From: JACVRW01 sp963808545
Lineage (GTDB): Bacteria > Actinomycetota > Thermoleophilia > Solirubrobacterales > Thermoleophilaceae
NCBI GenBank assembly: GCA_963808545.1
Contig: CAWEGB010000006.1
Coordinates: 1 to 64,000, forward strand
Length of the DNA: 64,000 nucleotides
Direction of reading: 5' to 3'
Both the position numbers and the translations under genes were made by a program. The stretch's first letter is position 1. Every line of letters begins with the position of its first letter. Under the pieces are notes generated by a model that was given only the letters and a program-made list of their open reading frames with translations, ran no database searches and was not told where the DNA came from. Positions 50,244 through 58,160 of this stretch are shown piece by piece.

Positions 50244-51359
50244 ATGCGTGTCCTGTACGGGGTCAACGGCGAGGGCATGGGCCACGCCACGCGCTCGCGG
50301 GTGGTGATCAACTCCCTGCTCGGCCGCGAGCACGACGTTCGCGTGGTGGCCTCCGGCGCCGCCTTCAACTACCTGAAGGACAGGCTCCCGCGCGTGGACG
50401 AGATCATGGGCCCGAGCTTCGCAATGGAGCAGGGCGAGATCCGCCGCTGGGCCACGGTGCGCCAGAACCTGACCCTCGGTCCCAAGCAGATGCCCGAGAC
50501 CGTGCGCCACTGGCTGGGAGTGGTGGACGAGTGGCAGCCTGACGCGGTGATCACGGACTTCGAGCCGCTGGCGGGCGTCTACGCACGTCTGAGCAAGACC
50601 CCGCTGGTGTGCGTGGACAACATCCACATGATCGATCGCTGCGAGCACGACAAGGAGATCATCGGGGCCGAGCACGCCGACTTCGCCATGGCCCGCGCGG
50701 TGACCCGCGCAATGGTGCCCACCGCGGGCGACTACCTCGTTCTGACCTTCTTCGACGCCCCGATCGTCCGCGGGCGCACCACTCTGATCGCGCCGATCGT
50801 GCGTCCCGAGATCGAGGCGGCCGAAGTCGTGGACGGTGATCACCTGGTGGTGTACTCGAGCGGCGACCCGCAGCTGATCGAGGCGCTGCGCTCGAGCGGC
50901 ATGCGCTGCCTGGTCTACGGGATGAGGGGTGGCCCGGCCGAGGACACCGTGGACGGCAACCTGGAGTTCCGACCGCGCTCGAACGAGGGCTTCGTGGAAG
51001 ACCTGCGCACCGCCCGCGCGGTGGTGGCGGGCGGGGGCTTCTCGCTGCTCAGCGAGGCGGTCTACATGGGCAAGCCGACTCTGGCGGTGCCGCTGCACGG
51101 CCAGTTCGAGCAGCTGATGAACGCCCGTTACCTCGAGCGCGACCGCTTCGGGATGTGCGCAACCGAGGTGACGCCGGAGGTGCTGAGCACGTTCATCGGC
51201 CGCCTCGACGAATTCGACGAGGCCCTGGGCCAGTACAAGCAGGACGGCAACTCCGCCACCCTGCAGACCATCGAGGAGACCGCGGCCACGGCCGCGAGTC
51301 AGGATCGGCGCACGCGCCGCAAATTGCGCCGCACGGCGCGCAGGAGGGTGAAGAAATGA
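50244..51359 (+). CDS. glycosyltransferase family protein, MJ1255-type
   Basis: 371 aa. GT-B-like: MRVLYGVNGEGMGHATRSRV at the start (donor/acceptor glycine loop) and VVAGGGFSLLSEAVYMGKPT near residue 265, as in MurG-like UDP-sugar enzymes. A basic C-terminal tail (RRTRRKLRRTARRRVKK) may bind membrane. The sugar is unknown. Start 50244 begins at the conserved motif; an ATG 21 nt upstream is possible. The stop overlaps the start of the deacetylase (ATGA), so the two probably act on one surface glycan. Confidence 0.85.
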   Translation: MRVLYGVNGEGMGHATRSRVVINSLLGREHDVRVVASGAAFNYLKDRLPRVDEIMGPSFAMEQGEIRRWATVRQNLTLGPKQMPETVRHWLGVVDEWQPDAVITDFEPLAGVYARLSKTPLVCVDNIHMIDRCEHDKEIIGAEHADFAMARAVTRAMVPTAGDYLVLTFFDAPIVRGRTTLIAPIVRPEIEAAEVVDGDHLVVYSSGDPQLIEALRSSGMRCLVYGMRGGPAEDTVDGNLEFRPRSNEGFVEDLRTARAVVAGGGFSLLSEAVYMGKPTLAVPLHGQFEQLMNARYLERDRFGMCATEVTPEVLSTFIGRLDEFDEALGQYKQDGNSATLQTIEETAATAASQDRRTRRKLRRTARRRVKK

Positions 51360-52093
51360 AGCGAGCTGCCGGTGTCGGCGCTGGACTCGGCTTGGCCGGG
51401 GCCGGATTCGGCTACTACCACGTGCAGGTTCCGACCTCTCAGCTCTACGGAGCCACGATCTGTCGCGTGCCCAGTGCGGGCAAGAAGATCGCGCTGACCT
51501 ATGACGACGGGCCGAACCCCGAGCAGACGCCGCTGCTGATGGAGCTGCTCCAGCGCTTCGATGCCCACGCGACCTTCTTCCTCATCGGGAAATGGGCTGA
51601 GCGCGAGCCGGCGCTGATCCGCGAGCTGGTGGCCGCCGGGCACGCGATCGGCAACCACACGTTCACCCATCCCACCATGCCGCTGCTGAGCACGGGCGGG
51701 GTGCGCGAGGAGCTGGCTCGCTGCCGGGCGGCCGTGGAGACCTCCGGCGTCAGCTTCACCGAGCACGACGGTCAGGCCATGATGCGGCCACCCTATGGCC
51801 GCCGCCGCCCGGCGACCCTGCGGACCATGCGCGAGGAGGGCTATGTCCCCGTGACCTGGTCGATCACGTGCTTCGACTGGCGCAAGGCCAACTGGTGGAG
51901 CGAGAAGAAGATCGCCGCCAAGGCCGCCAAGGCGGGCGAGGGGGACGTGATCCTCCTGCACGACGGCTGCAACCTCGAGCCGGCGGCGGACCGCTCCCGT
52001 TCGATCGAGGCCACGCGGGAGACGCTTGAGCGCTTCACCGCCGAGGGCTACCGCTTCGTGACCGTGCCCCAGCTCGTGGACGCCGGCCGCTAG
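51356..52093 (+). CDS. polysaccharide deacetylase (CE4/NodB domain)
   Basis: 245 aa. N-terminal hydrophobic anchor or signal (VGAGLGLAGAGFGYYHV). NodB motifs: IALTYDDGPNPEQTP (Asp-Asp), IGNHTFTHPTMPL (His-x-x-x-x-His), MMRPPYGRRRP, and DVILLHDGCN. All five catalytic and metal residues are present, so it should be active on an N-acetylated glycan outside the membrane, most likely the product of the coupled glycosyltransferase. Confidence 0.9.
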   Translation: MKRAAGVGAGLGLAGAGFGYYHVQVPTSQLYGATICRVPSAGKKIALTYDDGPNPEQTPLLMELLQRFDAHATFFLIGKWAEREPALIRELVAAGHAIGNHTFTHPTMPLLSTGGVREELARCRAAVETSGVSFTEHDGQAMMRPPYGRRRPATLRTMREEGYVPVTWSITCFDWRKANWWSEKKIAAKAAKAGEGDVILLHDGCNLEPAADRSRSIEATRETLERFTAEGYRFVTVPQLVDAGR

Positions 52094-52097
52094 CCCC

Positions 52098-52703
52098 ATG
52101 GCGGTCAAGACCTGGGACGAGTACGAGTTCGGCTTCTCCTGGGTGATGGACGAGCCGCTCCAGCGCACCTCCCACGCGCTCGCCGCCGACGGTCGGGTGT
52201 GGCTGATCGACCCGGTGGACGTGCCCGATGCGATCGAGCGCGCGACCGCGCTGGGCGAGCCGGCGGCGGTGGTGCAGCTGCTCGACCGCCACAACCGCGA
52301 CTGTGCGGAGCTGGCCGAGCGCCTCGGCGTGCTGCACGTGAAGGTCCCGGACGTGCTCCCGGGGACTCCCTTCGAGGCCGTCCCGGCCGTGCGGGTTCCG
52401 CTCTGGCAGGAGAGCGCCCTGTGGTGGCCCGACCAGCGCGCGCTGGTGGTGGCCGAGGTGGTGGGCTCGGCGCCGTCCTACACCGGCGGGCGGCGAGCGG
52501 TGGGCGTGCACATCTTCCTGCGGGCCTTTCCGCCGAGCAGTCTGCGCGGCTATCGCCCGGGACACCTGCTGATGGGCCACGGCGCGGGTCTTCACGGGCA
52601 GCAGGCCGACGACGCCCTGGACGCGGCCCTCGACAACGCCCGAGGGGATCTTCCGCAGGTGCTGACGGGCTTGGCCGGGCAGCTGCGACACAAGCCCGCT
52701 TAA
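52098..52703 (+). CDS. hypothetical protein, possibly a degenerate metallo-beta-lactamase fold
   Basis: 201 aa. The strand pattern (GRVWLIDPVDVPDAIERATA; AAVVQLLDRHNRDCAELAER; LWWPDQRALVVAEVVGSAP; GYRPGHLLMGHGAGLHGQ) resembles an MBL-fold protein, and GHGAG sits where a zinc-ligand loop would be, but the HxHxDH motif is absent. I cannot assign an activity. It begins 4 bp after the deacetylase stop and may be in the same operon. Confidence 0.6.
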   Translation: MAVKTWDEYEFGFSWVMDEPLQRTSHALAADGRVWLIDPVDVPDAIERATALGEPAAVVQLLDRHNRDCAELAERLGVLHVKVPDVLPGTPFEAVPAVRVPLWQESALWWPDQRALVVAEVVGSAPSYTGGRRAVGVHIFLRAFPPSSLRGYRPGHLLMGHGAGLHGQQADDALDAALDNARGDLPQVLTGLAGQLRHKPA

Positions 52704-52871
52704 AGCCTGCATGAAACCTGTTTCCCAGCTGTAACCCACGGCCCCGGGCCAGCTACATTGGGTAGGACACCCGCTGCGCGGGCGCCGCCGAGGGAGGGGC
52801 GCCACCGATGTTTCGCAGCCGGGTGCGGCAGTCCCCGAGCAGGTACCCCTGCGCCCGAAACCGAGCGATCC
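52704..52871 (+). promoter_or_regulatory. 168-bp leader before the FUSC-like gene
   Basis: It contains several GC hairpins: CCCGC-TGC-GCGGG near 52770, paired GGCGCC blocks near 52777-52803, and GCAGG-TACC-CCTGC near 52838-52852. I could not match it to a known riboswitch. A TACATT near 52754 may be a -10. It is long for this window, where most leaders are absent. Confidence 0.35.
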
Positions 52872-54002
52872 ATGAACAGCTTCTCCTTTTCCCACAACCG
52901 GTCACGTCAGGCGATGCTGCGCCTCCGCGCGCGGGCCTGGCCGATCCTGCAGACCGCGCTGGCGGTGGTGGCCGCCTGGTACCTCTCCAAGCTGATTCTG
53001 CCCGGCGAGCGGCCGGTGTTCGCCGCGATCGCCGCGGTGATCGCCATCGGCGCGACCTACGGCCAGCGCCGTGAGCGCGCGATCGAGCTGATCGGCGGCG
53101 TGGTGCTCGGCATCGGGCTCGCCGACCTGCTCGTGATGGGAATCGGCTCCGGCCCGCTCCAGCTCGGCGTGATGGTGATCCTGGCCATGACGGTGGCCGT
53201 GGCCCTCGGCGGCGGTCCCGTGCTCGTGACCGAGGCCGCGGTCTCGGCCCTGCTGCTCGTGGTGCTCGAGCCGAGCGGCACCGCGCTGCCGCCCACCCGC
53301 CTGATCGAGGCGCTGGTGGGAGGAGGCGTGGCGCTCGCCATCAGCGCACTGGCGTTCCCGCTCAACCCAGTGCTGCTGGTCGGCCGCTCGGTCCACGAGG
53401 TGTTCGGCCGTCTGGGCCGCACCCTTCAGGACGTCTCCTCGGCCCTGGCCGAGCGCGACGAGGTGCGCGCGCTTGCCGCCCTGGAGGACGCCCGCGGGCT
53501 CGACGACGCGGTCAGAGCCTTCGACGACGCGCTGGTGCTGGGCCGCGAGACCGCCCGCTTCTCGCCCGGTCGGCGCTCCTCACTGGGCGATCTGAACCGC
53601 TACGCCGGCAGCGCCCCGCACATCGATCTGGCCGTGCGCAACACCCGCATGCTCACGAGGCACTCCCTGCGCTTCCTGCGCAACGGCGGCTCGCCCCCCG
53701 AGGGACTGGCCGACGCGGTGCACGATCTCGGGCAGACGGTCTGGACGCTGGCCGCCGAGATAGACCACACCGAGCCGGAGGGCTCGGAGGTGAGCCGGCT
53801 GGCCGCGCGGGCCGCCGCCCGGGCGGCGGAGAGCTTCGAGGCTGATCGCGACCTGGGCGTGGCCGAGATCGTGGTCGGGGTGCGCTCCACGGCCATCGAT
53901 CTGCTGCGCGCGCTCGAGGCGGCCTCGCCGGACGGGAGCCCGCCCGAACGGCTGCCCACCGGCGAGCTGCTCATCGAGCCCGCTTCGCCGCTGGCTGCCT
54001 GA
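52872..54002 (+). CDS. FUSC / aromatic-acid-exporter-like membrane protein
   Basis: 376 aa. Six transmembrane helices in the first 170 residues (ILQTALAVVAAWYLSKLIL; AAIAAVIAIGATYGQRRERA; GVVLGIGLADLLVMGIG; and others) with the FUSC signature GATYGQRRERAIELIGGVVLG; the rest is a helical cytosolic domain. Related proteins export aromatic acids or act in stress. It is only half the length of two-domain FUSC exporters, so it may dimerise. ATG chosen; the frame upstream is not coding. Confidence 0.8.
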   Translation: MNSFSFSHNRSRQAMLRLRARAWPILQTALAVVAAWYLSKLILPGERPVFAAIAAVIAIGATYGQRRERAIELIGGVVLGIGLADLLVMGIGSGPLQLGVMVILAMTVAVALGGGPVLVTEAAVSALLLVVLEPSGTALPPTRLIEALVGGGVALAISALAFPLNPVLLVGRSVHEVFGRLGRTLQDVSSALAERDEVRALAALEDARGLDDAVRAFDDALVLGRETARFSPGRRSSLGDLNRYAGSAPHIDLAVRNTRMLTRHSLRFLRNGGSPPEGLADAVHDLGQTVWTLAAEIDHTEPEGSEVSRLAARAAARAAESFEADRDLGVAEIVVGVRSTAIDLLRALEAASPDGSPPERLPTGELLIEPASPLAA

Positions 54003-54040
54003 GAATCGGCGCCATCGCTCAGCACGCGCCCGAGAACGCG

Positions 54041-54349
54041 ATGGACGACGCCGGCGAGATCGCCCGATTTCACGATCGCTGCAGCCCGCTGATGCGGGAA
54101 CTGCTGGACGAGCTGGCCCGCACACCCGGGAGCCCCCGGACCTTTCCGCAGATCGAGGACGCACTGGGATGGCCGCGCCGCCGGATCGCCTCGGTGCTCG
54201 GCGGCGTCGCCCGGGTGCGCAACGCCGAGTTCGGCGGCCGGCGTCCTTACCGCTTCCACAGCGAGCGCCAGTCGGGCTCCGGTCGCTGGGAGCTGTGGAT
54301 GGACGCGGGCCAGGCACGAGCCATCGGGGCTGCGCAGCGCGATACTTGA
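54041..54349 (+). CDS. hypothetical DUF6416-like protein, winged-helix type
   Basis: 102 aa. MRELLDELARTPGSPRTFPQ then IEDALGWPRRRIASVLGGVA resembles a helix-turn-helix, followed by a beta wing (RRPYRFHSERQSGSGRWELW). No target known. It ends 3 bp before the start of the next gene and may be cotranscribed. Confidence 0.6.
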   Translation: MDDAGEIARFHDRCSPLMRELLDELARTPGSPRTFPQIEDALGWPRRRIASVLGGVARVRNAEFGGRRPYRFHSERQSGSGRWELWMDAGQARAIGAAQRDT

Positions 54350-54352
54350 CCA

Positions 54353-54755
54353 ATGTCCAACACCGAGATCGTGCATCGGGCGGCCGCTGCCTTCAACCGC
54401 GGCGACCTCGAGGGGACGCTGGCCGACGTGGCCCCCGAGTTCGAGTACGTCACCGCGGGAACGATTCCCGACCTGAGCGGCACCTACCGCGGCACTGGAG
54501 CGCTTCGAAGCCTTCGTGCGGCGGTTCTGGGAGGGGTTCGAGAAGGCCCGGCTGGACGTCCACGAGGTGGTCGAGGGCGAGGACGGAAGGGTGATGGTCG
54601 CGATGACCATGAGCGGGCGCGGCCAGCAGAGCGAGGCCGAGACCAGCTGGGACGTCTTTCAGGTCTGGACCATCAAGGACGGCAAGGCCATCCGCGGGCA
54701 GGGCTTCATGAACCGGGAGGACGCCCTCGATCAGCTGACGTCGGGGAACGAGTGA
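54353..54755 (+). pseudogene. SnoaL/NTF2-like gene with one inserted base
   Basis: The first frame gives NTEIVHRAAAAFNRGDLEGT and PEFEYVTAGTIPDLSGTYRG; after one extra A at about 54494 a second frame continues ERFEAFVRRFWEGFEKARLD to a normal end. Removing that base restores a typical 133-residue NTF2-like protein. GATACT is 6 nt before the ATG. I cannot tell whether the insertion is real. Its end overlaps the convergent NTF2-like gene by 25 bp. Confidence 0.78.
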
Positions 54756-55129
54756 TGCTCGTGCTCCACGATCCAGCGGCCGCCTCGCCTGCGCAGCCCG
54801 AGCGTCAGCCGTAGCCGGTTCTCCGGGTTCGCGGTGAGCTCCTCGGGCTTTCCGCAGCGCAGCAGGGCGTGGGCGAAGGCCACGTCGTTGCCCGCCGTCA
54901 CCTCCAGGGAGTCGAGCTCGAAAAGGGCGCCCTGCGCCTGCCACTCGAAGAACGGCGGCCAGGTGTCGCGGTAGCTGTCGATGCCGCGCACGCCCTCGTA
55001 CGGCGGCGGCACGTCGAACATCACGATTTCGTCGGAGTGTCCGGCTAGAACGGTGTCCATGTCTCCCTGGTGGACCGCCTCCGCCCAGCTCTCGATCAGC
55101 GTCCGGATCTGATTCTCGTCTTCGGTCAT
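54731..55129 (-). CDS. SgcJ/EcaC-type NTF2-like protein
   Basis: 132 aa. DENQIRTLIESWAEAVHQGD, the FDVPPPYEGVRGIDSYRDTW segment and RWIVEHEHHSFPDVS at the end match the family of small SnoaL-like oxidoreductase-related proteins. No active site can be assigned. Intact, next to two broken genes. Confidence 0.82.
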   Translation of the reverse strand: MTEDENQIRTLIESWAEAVHQGDMDTVLAGHSDEIVMFDVPPPYEGVRGIDSYRDTWPPFFEWQAQGALFELDSLEVTAGNDVAFAHALLRCGKPEELTANPENRLRLTLGLRRRGGRWIVEHEHHSFPDVS

Positions 55130-55144
55130 GCCAATGAGACGCTC

Positions 55145-55494
55145 CTAGCCGTCGAGATTGACCGGGGTGAAGGCCCGGACGGCTCCTGGACCAGGTCGCC
55201 GTATGGCCGGCCGCTGATTGCCTCGAGCGCAACGCCCACGGCGCGGTAGCCGACGTTGGAATAGTGCCGGTGCTCGCTGAGGGAGAAGCCCGCCTCCGTA
55301 TCCGCCAGGGCGAGGACGTCGTAGGTCGACGCGGCGCGCTGTCGGACTCTCGATCAGCCCGGACGTATGGGTGAGGAGGTGGTGCAGGCTGATCGGGGGA
55401 TCGCCCGCTCCCGGTCGGTCACGGCGACGGCGGCAGCGGTGGCCACCCCGGTGCCGAGCACCAGGGCGGCGTGCCGGTCGAGAAGGTGCCGCAT
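55145..55494 (-). pseudogene. class C beta-lactamase/serine hydrolase remnant
   Basis: The start MRHLLDRHAALVLGTGVATA and AVAVTDRER is read in one frame; then in another GDPPISLHHLLTHTSGLIES, the family block around the active-site region; then in a third LADTEAGFSLSEHRHYSNVG and ISGRPYGDLVQE, with the catalytic YSN. The Ser-x-x-Lys region between the first two blocks is deleted, and the end is missing. It is inactive. Confidence 0.75.
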
Positions 55495-55551
55495 GACGCC
55501 TAGTCTTACTCGGCCGAGCACAAGCCGTGACCACCGATTGCCAGGAGCGCC

Positions 55552-56739
55552 ATGTCCGTGACCGCAGCCGAAGCCAGGAAGACCCGGCCCGAGGACTTCC
55601 TCGCCGTGGACGCTCTCCTCAGCGACGAGGAGAAGCTCATCCGCGACACCGTTCGCGCCTTCGTGGCCGACCGCGTGACCCCGCACGTGGGGGAGTGGTT
55701 CGAGGAGGGACGCGTCCCGCCGGAGCTCGTCCGTGAGCTGGGCGAGCTCGGCCTGCTGGGCATGCACCTCGAGGGCTACGGCTGCGCGGGCGCCAGCGCC
55801 ACCGCGTACGGGCTCGCATGCATGGAGCTCGAGGCGGGGGACAGCGGCGTGCGCAGCCTGGTGTCGGTCCAGGGCTCGCTCGCCATGTTCGCCATTCACC
55901 GCTGGGGCTCGGAGGAGCAGAAGGAGGAGTGGCTCCCCCGGATGGCGGCCGGAGAGGCCGTCGGTTGCTTCGGCCTGACCGAGCCCGACTCCGGCTCCGA
56001 TCCCGGCTCGATGCGCACGCACGCCCGGCGCGACGGTGAGGACTGGATCGTCAACGGGCAGAAGATGTGGATCACCAACGGCTCGGTGGCCGACGTCGCG
56101 GTGGTCTGGGCCACCACGGACGAGGGCCTGCGCGGCTTCCTGGTGCCGCGTGGCACGCCGGGCTTCACCACCCAGGACATCCACGGCAAGCTCTCGCTGC
56201 GCGCCTCGGTGACCTCCGAGCTGCTGCTCGACGACGTGCGCCTGCCCGCCGGCGCGCTCCTGCCGGGGGCCGAGTCCCTGCGCGGCCCGCTGTCCTGCCT
56301 CAACGAGGCGCGCTACGGGATCGTCTGGGGCGCCGCGGGTGCGGCCCGGGCCTGCTTCTGCGCCGCGCTCGAGTACTCCGGCGAGCGCGTCCAGTTCGAC
56401 CGCCCGATCGCTTCGTTCCAGCTCGTGCAGCAGAAGCTCGCGAACATGGCTCTCGAGGTCAACCGGGCCACGCTGCTGGCGCTTCACCTCGGCCGGATGA
56501 AGGACGCCGGCACGCTGCGGCCCGAGCACGTGAGCATGGGCAAGCTCGGCAACGTCAACGCCGCTCTCGATGTGGCCCGCACCGCTCGTCAGGTACTGGG
56601 CGCCAACGGGGTCACGCTCGAGTACCCCGTGATCCGCCACATGAACAACCTCGAGTCGGTGGTGACCTACGAGGGCACCGCCGACGTGCACTCGCTGGTC
56701 ATCGGCTCGGCGCTCACGGGCATCCAGGCCTTCCGGTGA
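55552..56739 (+). CDS. gcdH: acyl-CoA dehydrogenase, glutaryl-CoA dehydrogenase-like
   Basis: 395 aa. Sequence blocks GYGCAGASATAYGLACMELE, MELEAGDSGVRSLVSVQGSL and the FAD segment WITNGSVADVAVVWATTDE are those of glutaryl-CoA dehydrogenase, with the catalytic Glu in VVTYEGTADVHSLVIG. It would convert glutaryl-CoA to crotonyl-CoA in lysine, tryptophan or benzoate breakdown. Substrate assignment is by similarity. The stop overlaps the GTG of the next, broken, hydroxyacyl-CoA dehydrogenase, which would have served the following step. Confidence 0.85.
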   Translation: MSVTAAEARKTRPEDFLAVDALLSDEEKLIRDTVRAFVADRVTPHVGEWFEEGRVPPELVRELGELGLLGMHLEGYGCAGASATAYGLACMELEAGDSGVRSLVSVQGSLAMFAIHRWGSEEQKEEWLPRMAAGEAVGCFGLTEPDSGSDPGSMRTHARRDGEDWIVNGQKMWITNGSVADVAVVWATTDEGLRGFLVPRGTPGFTTQDIHGKLSLRASVTSELLLDDVRLPAGALLPGAESLRGPLSCLNEARYGIVWGAAGAARACFCAALEYSGERVQFDRPIASFQLVQQKLANMALEVNRATLLALHLGRMKDAGTLRPEHVSMGKLGNVNAALDVARTARQVLGANGVTLEYPVIRHMNNLESVVTYEGTADVHSLVIGSALTGIQAFR

Positions 56740-57033
56740 GCACCGACGAGTGGGGGTCGTCGGTGGCGGCACCATGGGCTCCGGCATCGCCGAGTGTGTG
56801 CCCGCGCCGGGCTCGAAGTCCTGGTGGTGGAGGCCGACAACGCGGCGGCCGAGAGCGCCCGCGCCCGCATCGAATCCTCGGTGGAGCGCGGGGTCGAGCG
56901 CGGCAAGCTCGACGCCGCTGAGGCGGAGGACGCGCTGGATCTGCTGACCACGTCCGCGGAGCTCGAGCGCTTGGCCGATCGCCAGCTGGTGATCGAGGCG
57001 GTGAAGGACGAGCCTCAGGTCACGGCTCTGGAC
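56736..57033 (+). pseudogene. 5' fragment of a 3-hydroxyacyl-CoA dehydrogenase
   Basis: Starting at GTG 56736, three frames are needed: the second reads GVVGGGTMGSGIAE (the NAD motif), and the third CARAGLEVLVVEADNAAAES, RIESSVERGVERGKL and RQLVIEAVKDEPQVTALDRV. The gene stops matching at about 57033, so only the first third of the roughly 290-residue enzyme remains. It was the downstream partner of gcdH. Confidence 0.78.
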
Positions 57034-57163
57034 CGAGTGTTCTGGATCCCGGCGCTGCCGATCTGCTTGGACGCCACGCCGTACGACACACCGCCGAGCG
57101 AGATGAAAGGGCCAGGCTTGCCAGGACCGTTGCGGGGGAGGGACGGCGGGCGAAGCGCTTCAC
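57034..57163 (-). pseudogene. 5' fragment of a secreted Thermoleophilia-type protein
   Basis: From GTG 57163, after a GAGGAG ribosome binding site, it reads KRFARRPSPATVLASLAL, then with one base shift FISLGGVSYGVASKQIGS and AGIQN. This is the signal peptide and first segment of a cell-surface family common in Solirubrobacterales. It ends where the dehydrogenase fragment ends, so the two 5' ends face each other across a deletion. Confidence 0.7.
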
Positions 57164-57209
57164 GGGAGTCTCCTCGGTTGGGTGACCCCCTCATACCCAT
57201 TTGACCGGA

Positions 57210-57560
57210 TCAGCGACGCGCGACTGCCGACAGCGGAACCGTCGAGGCCGCTCCGCGTTTCAGCCATCTGACGGTGGCCGTCCCGGCCTGCGGGTCGACC
57301 GCCAGGACCTTGCCGATCTCGCCGGTGGCCTTCTTGCGGACATGACCGGGCGGGAGCGGAGTCGAGCTGATCTCGGGCCCTCGGTGGGGCCTAGGGCGTG
57401 GCCGGCGGGCCTCGTTGGGCGACGCGGCCTCAAGGCGCTTTCGGGACGGGCGGACGGGCTCACTCGGGCTCTCCGAGGGCTGCTCGAGCACCTTCTCGAT
57501 GGGGACCATGTTGGCTCCCGTTCCCTTCGTCTCCGTGTCCAGCACCCAGATCTTGCCCAT
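57210..57560 (-). CDS. hypothetical protein of the MGKIWVLDTETKGTGANMVP family
   Basis: 116 aa from ATG 57560. The first 20 residues are a conserved start I associate with a small family in this class of bacteria; the middle is a basic Arg/Pro-rich linker, and the C-terminus is a small beta domain (GKVLAVDPQAGTATVRWLKR). Possibly nucleic-acid associated by charge. On its strand TAGACT lies 7 nt before the ATG, without a Shine-Dalgarno sequence. The longer frame to 57644 has no such support. Confidence 0.65.
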   Translation of the reverse strand: MGKIWVLDTETKGTGANMVPIEKVLEQPSESPSEPVRPSRKRLEAASPNEARRPRPRPHRGPEISSTPLPPGHVRKKATGEIGKVLAVDPQAGTATVRWLKRGAASTVPLSAVARR

Positions 57561-57656
57561 ACACGTGAGTCTAGAGACGCACGAACAGGTGTTCCGGCGG
57601 GAGCGCCGGGACGCGCTCTCCCGCGCGCCCCGGCTCCCTTGCATCGAACCGTCCTG

Positions 57657-58160
57657 TCAGGCGCTCGAGCCGGCCTGCTCGCGGGCTTCCTGCGCCCGAC
57701 TCTGAGAGCTGTCGCGCAGCTCCTCGGCCTGCTCGCGGCCGGCCTCCTGGGCGGTCTCGGCCGCCTGCTGGGCCACCTGCTTGCCCCGCTCCACCGCCTC
57801 CTGACCGGTCTCCTTGGCCTTCTCCTTGAGGTCGTCGGCCATGGGACCGATCTTCTCGTCCTCGATCGAGGTGGAGGGGACCACGAGCCCGGCGACGAAC
57901 CCGAGCGCCACGGCGCCAAGGGCCAGGCCGAGCGGGTTCTCCTGAGCTACGCCCGCCGCCTTCTTGGCACCCTGCTTGACCTCGCCGCTGTCCGGGGTCG
58001 AGCCCGAGACCTTCGAGCGGACGCTGTCCACCCGGTCGCTCACGGCACCCTTCGCACGATCGGTCACGTTGGTCTTGTAGCCCAGCGCCTCGACGGTCTC
58101 TCCCATCTCGGTCCTGGTCTGCTCTATGCCCTGCCTGATTTCGCGCGGGTCTTCGCCCAT
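57657..58160 (-). CDS. DUF3618 family membrane protein
   Basis: 167 aa. The start MGEDPREIRQGIEQTRTEMG then ETVEALGYK is the DUF3618 motif. One transmembrane helix (NPLGLALGAVALGFVAGLVV) is at about 72-92. The C-terminal half is a long charged amphipathic helix (EKAKETGQEAVERGKQVAQQ) like the neighbours. A strong AAGGAGG is upstream. It overlaps the holin-like gene by 37 bp, so the trio forms one operon. Confidence 0.85.
   Translation of the reverse strand: MGEDPREIRQGIEQTRTEMGETVEALGYKTNVTDRAKGAVSDRVDSVRSKVSGSTPDSGEVKQGAKKAAGVAQENPLGLALGAVALGFVAGLVVPSTSIEDEKIGPMADDLKEKAKETGQEAVERGKQVAQQAAETAQEAGREQAEELRDSSQSRAQEAREQAGSSA

Noticed and set aside
52704..52871. ydaO or ykkC riboswitch
   Set aside because: The conserved core sequences of those classes could not be found in the leader.
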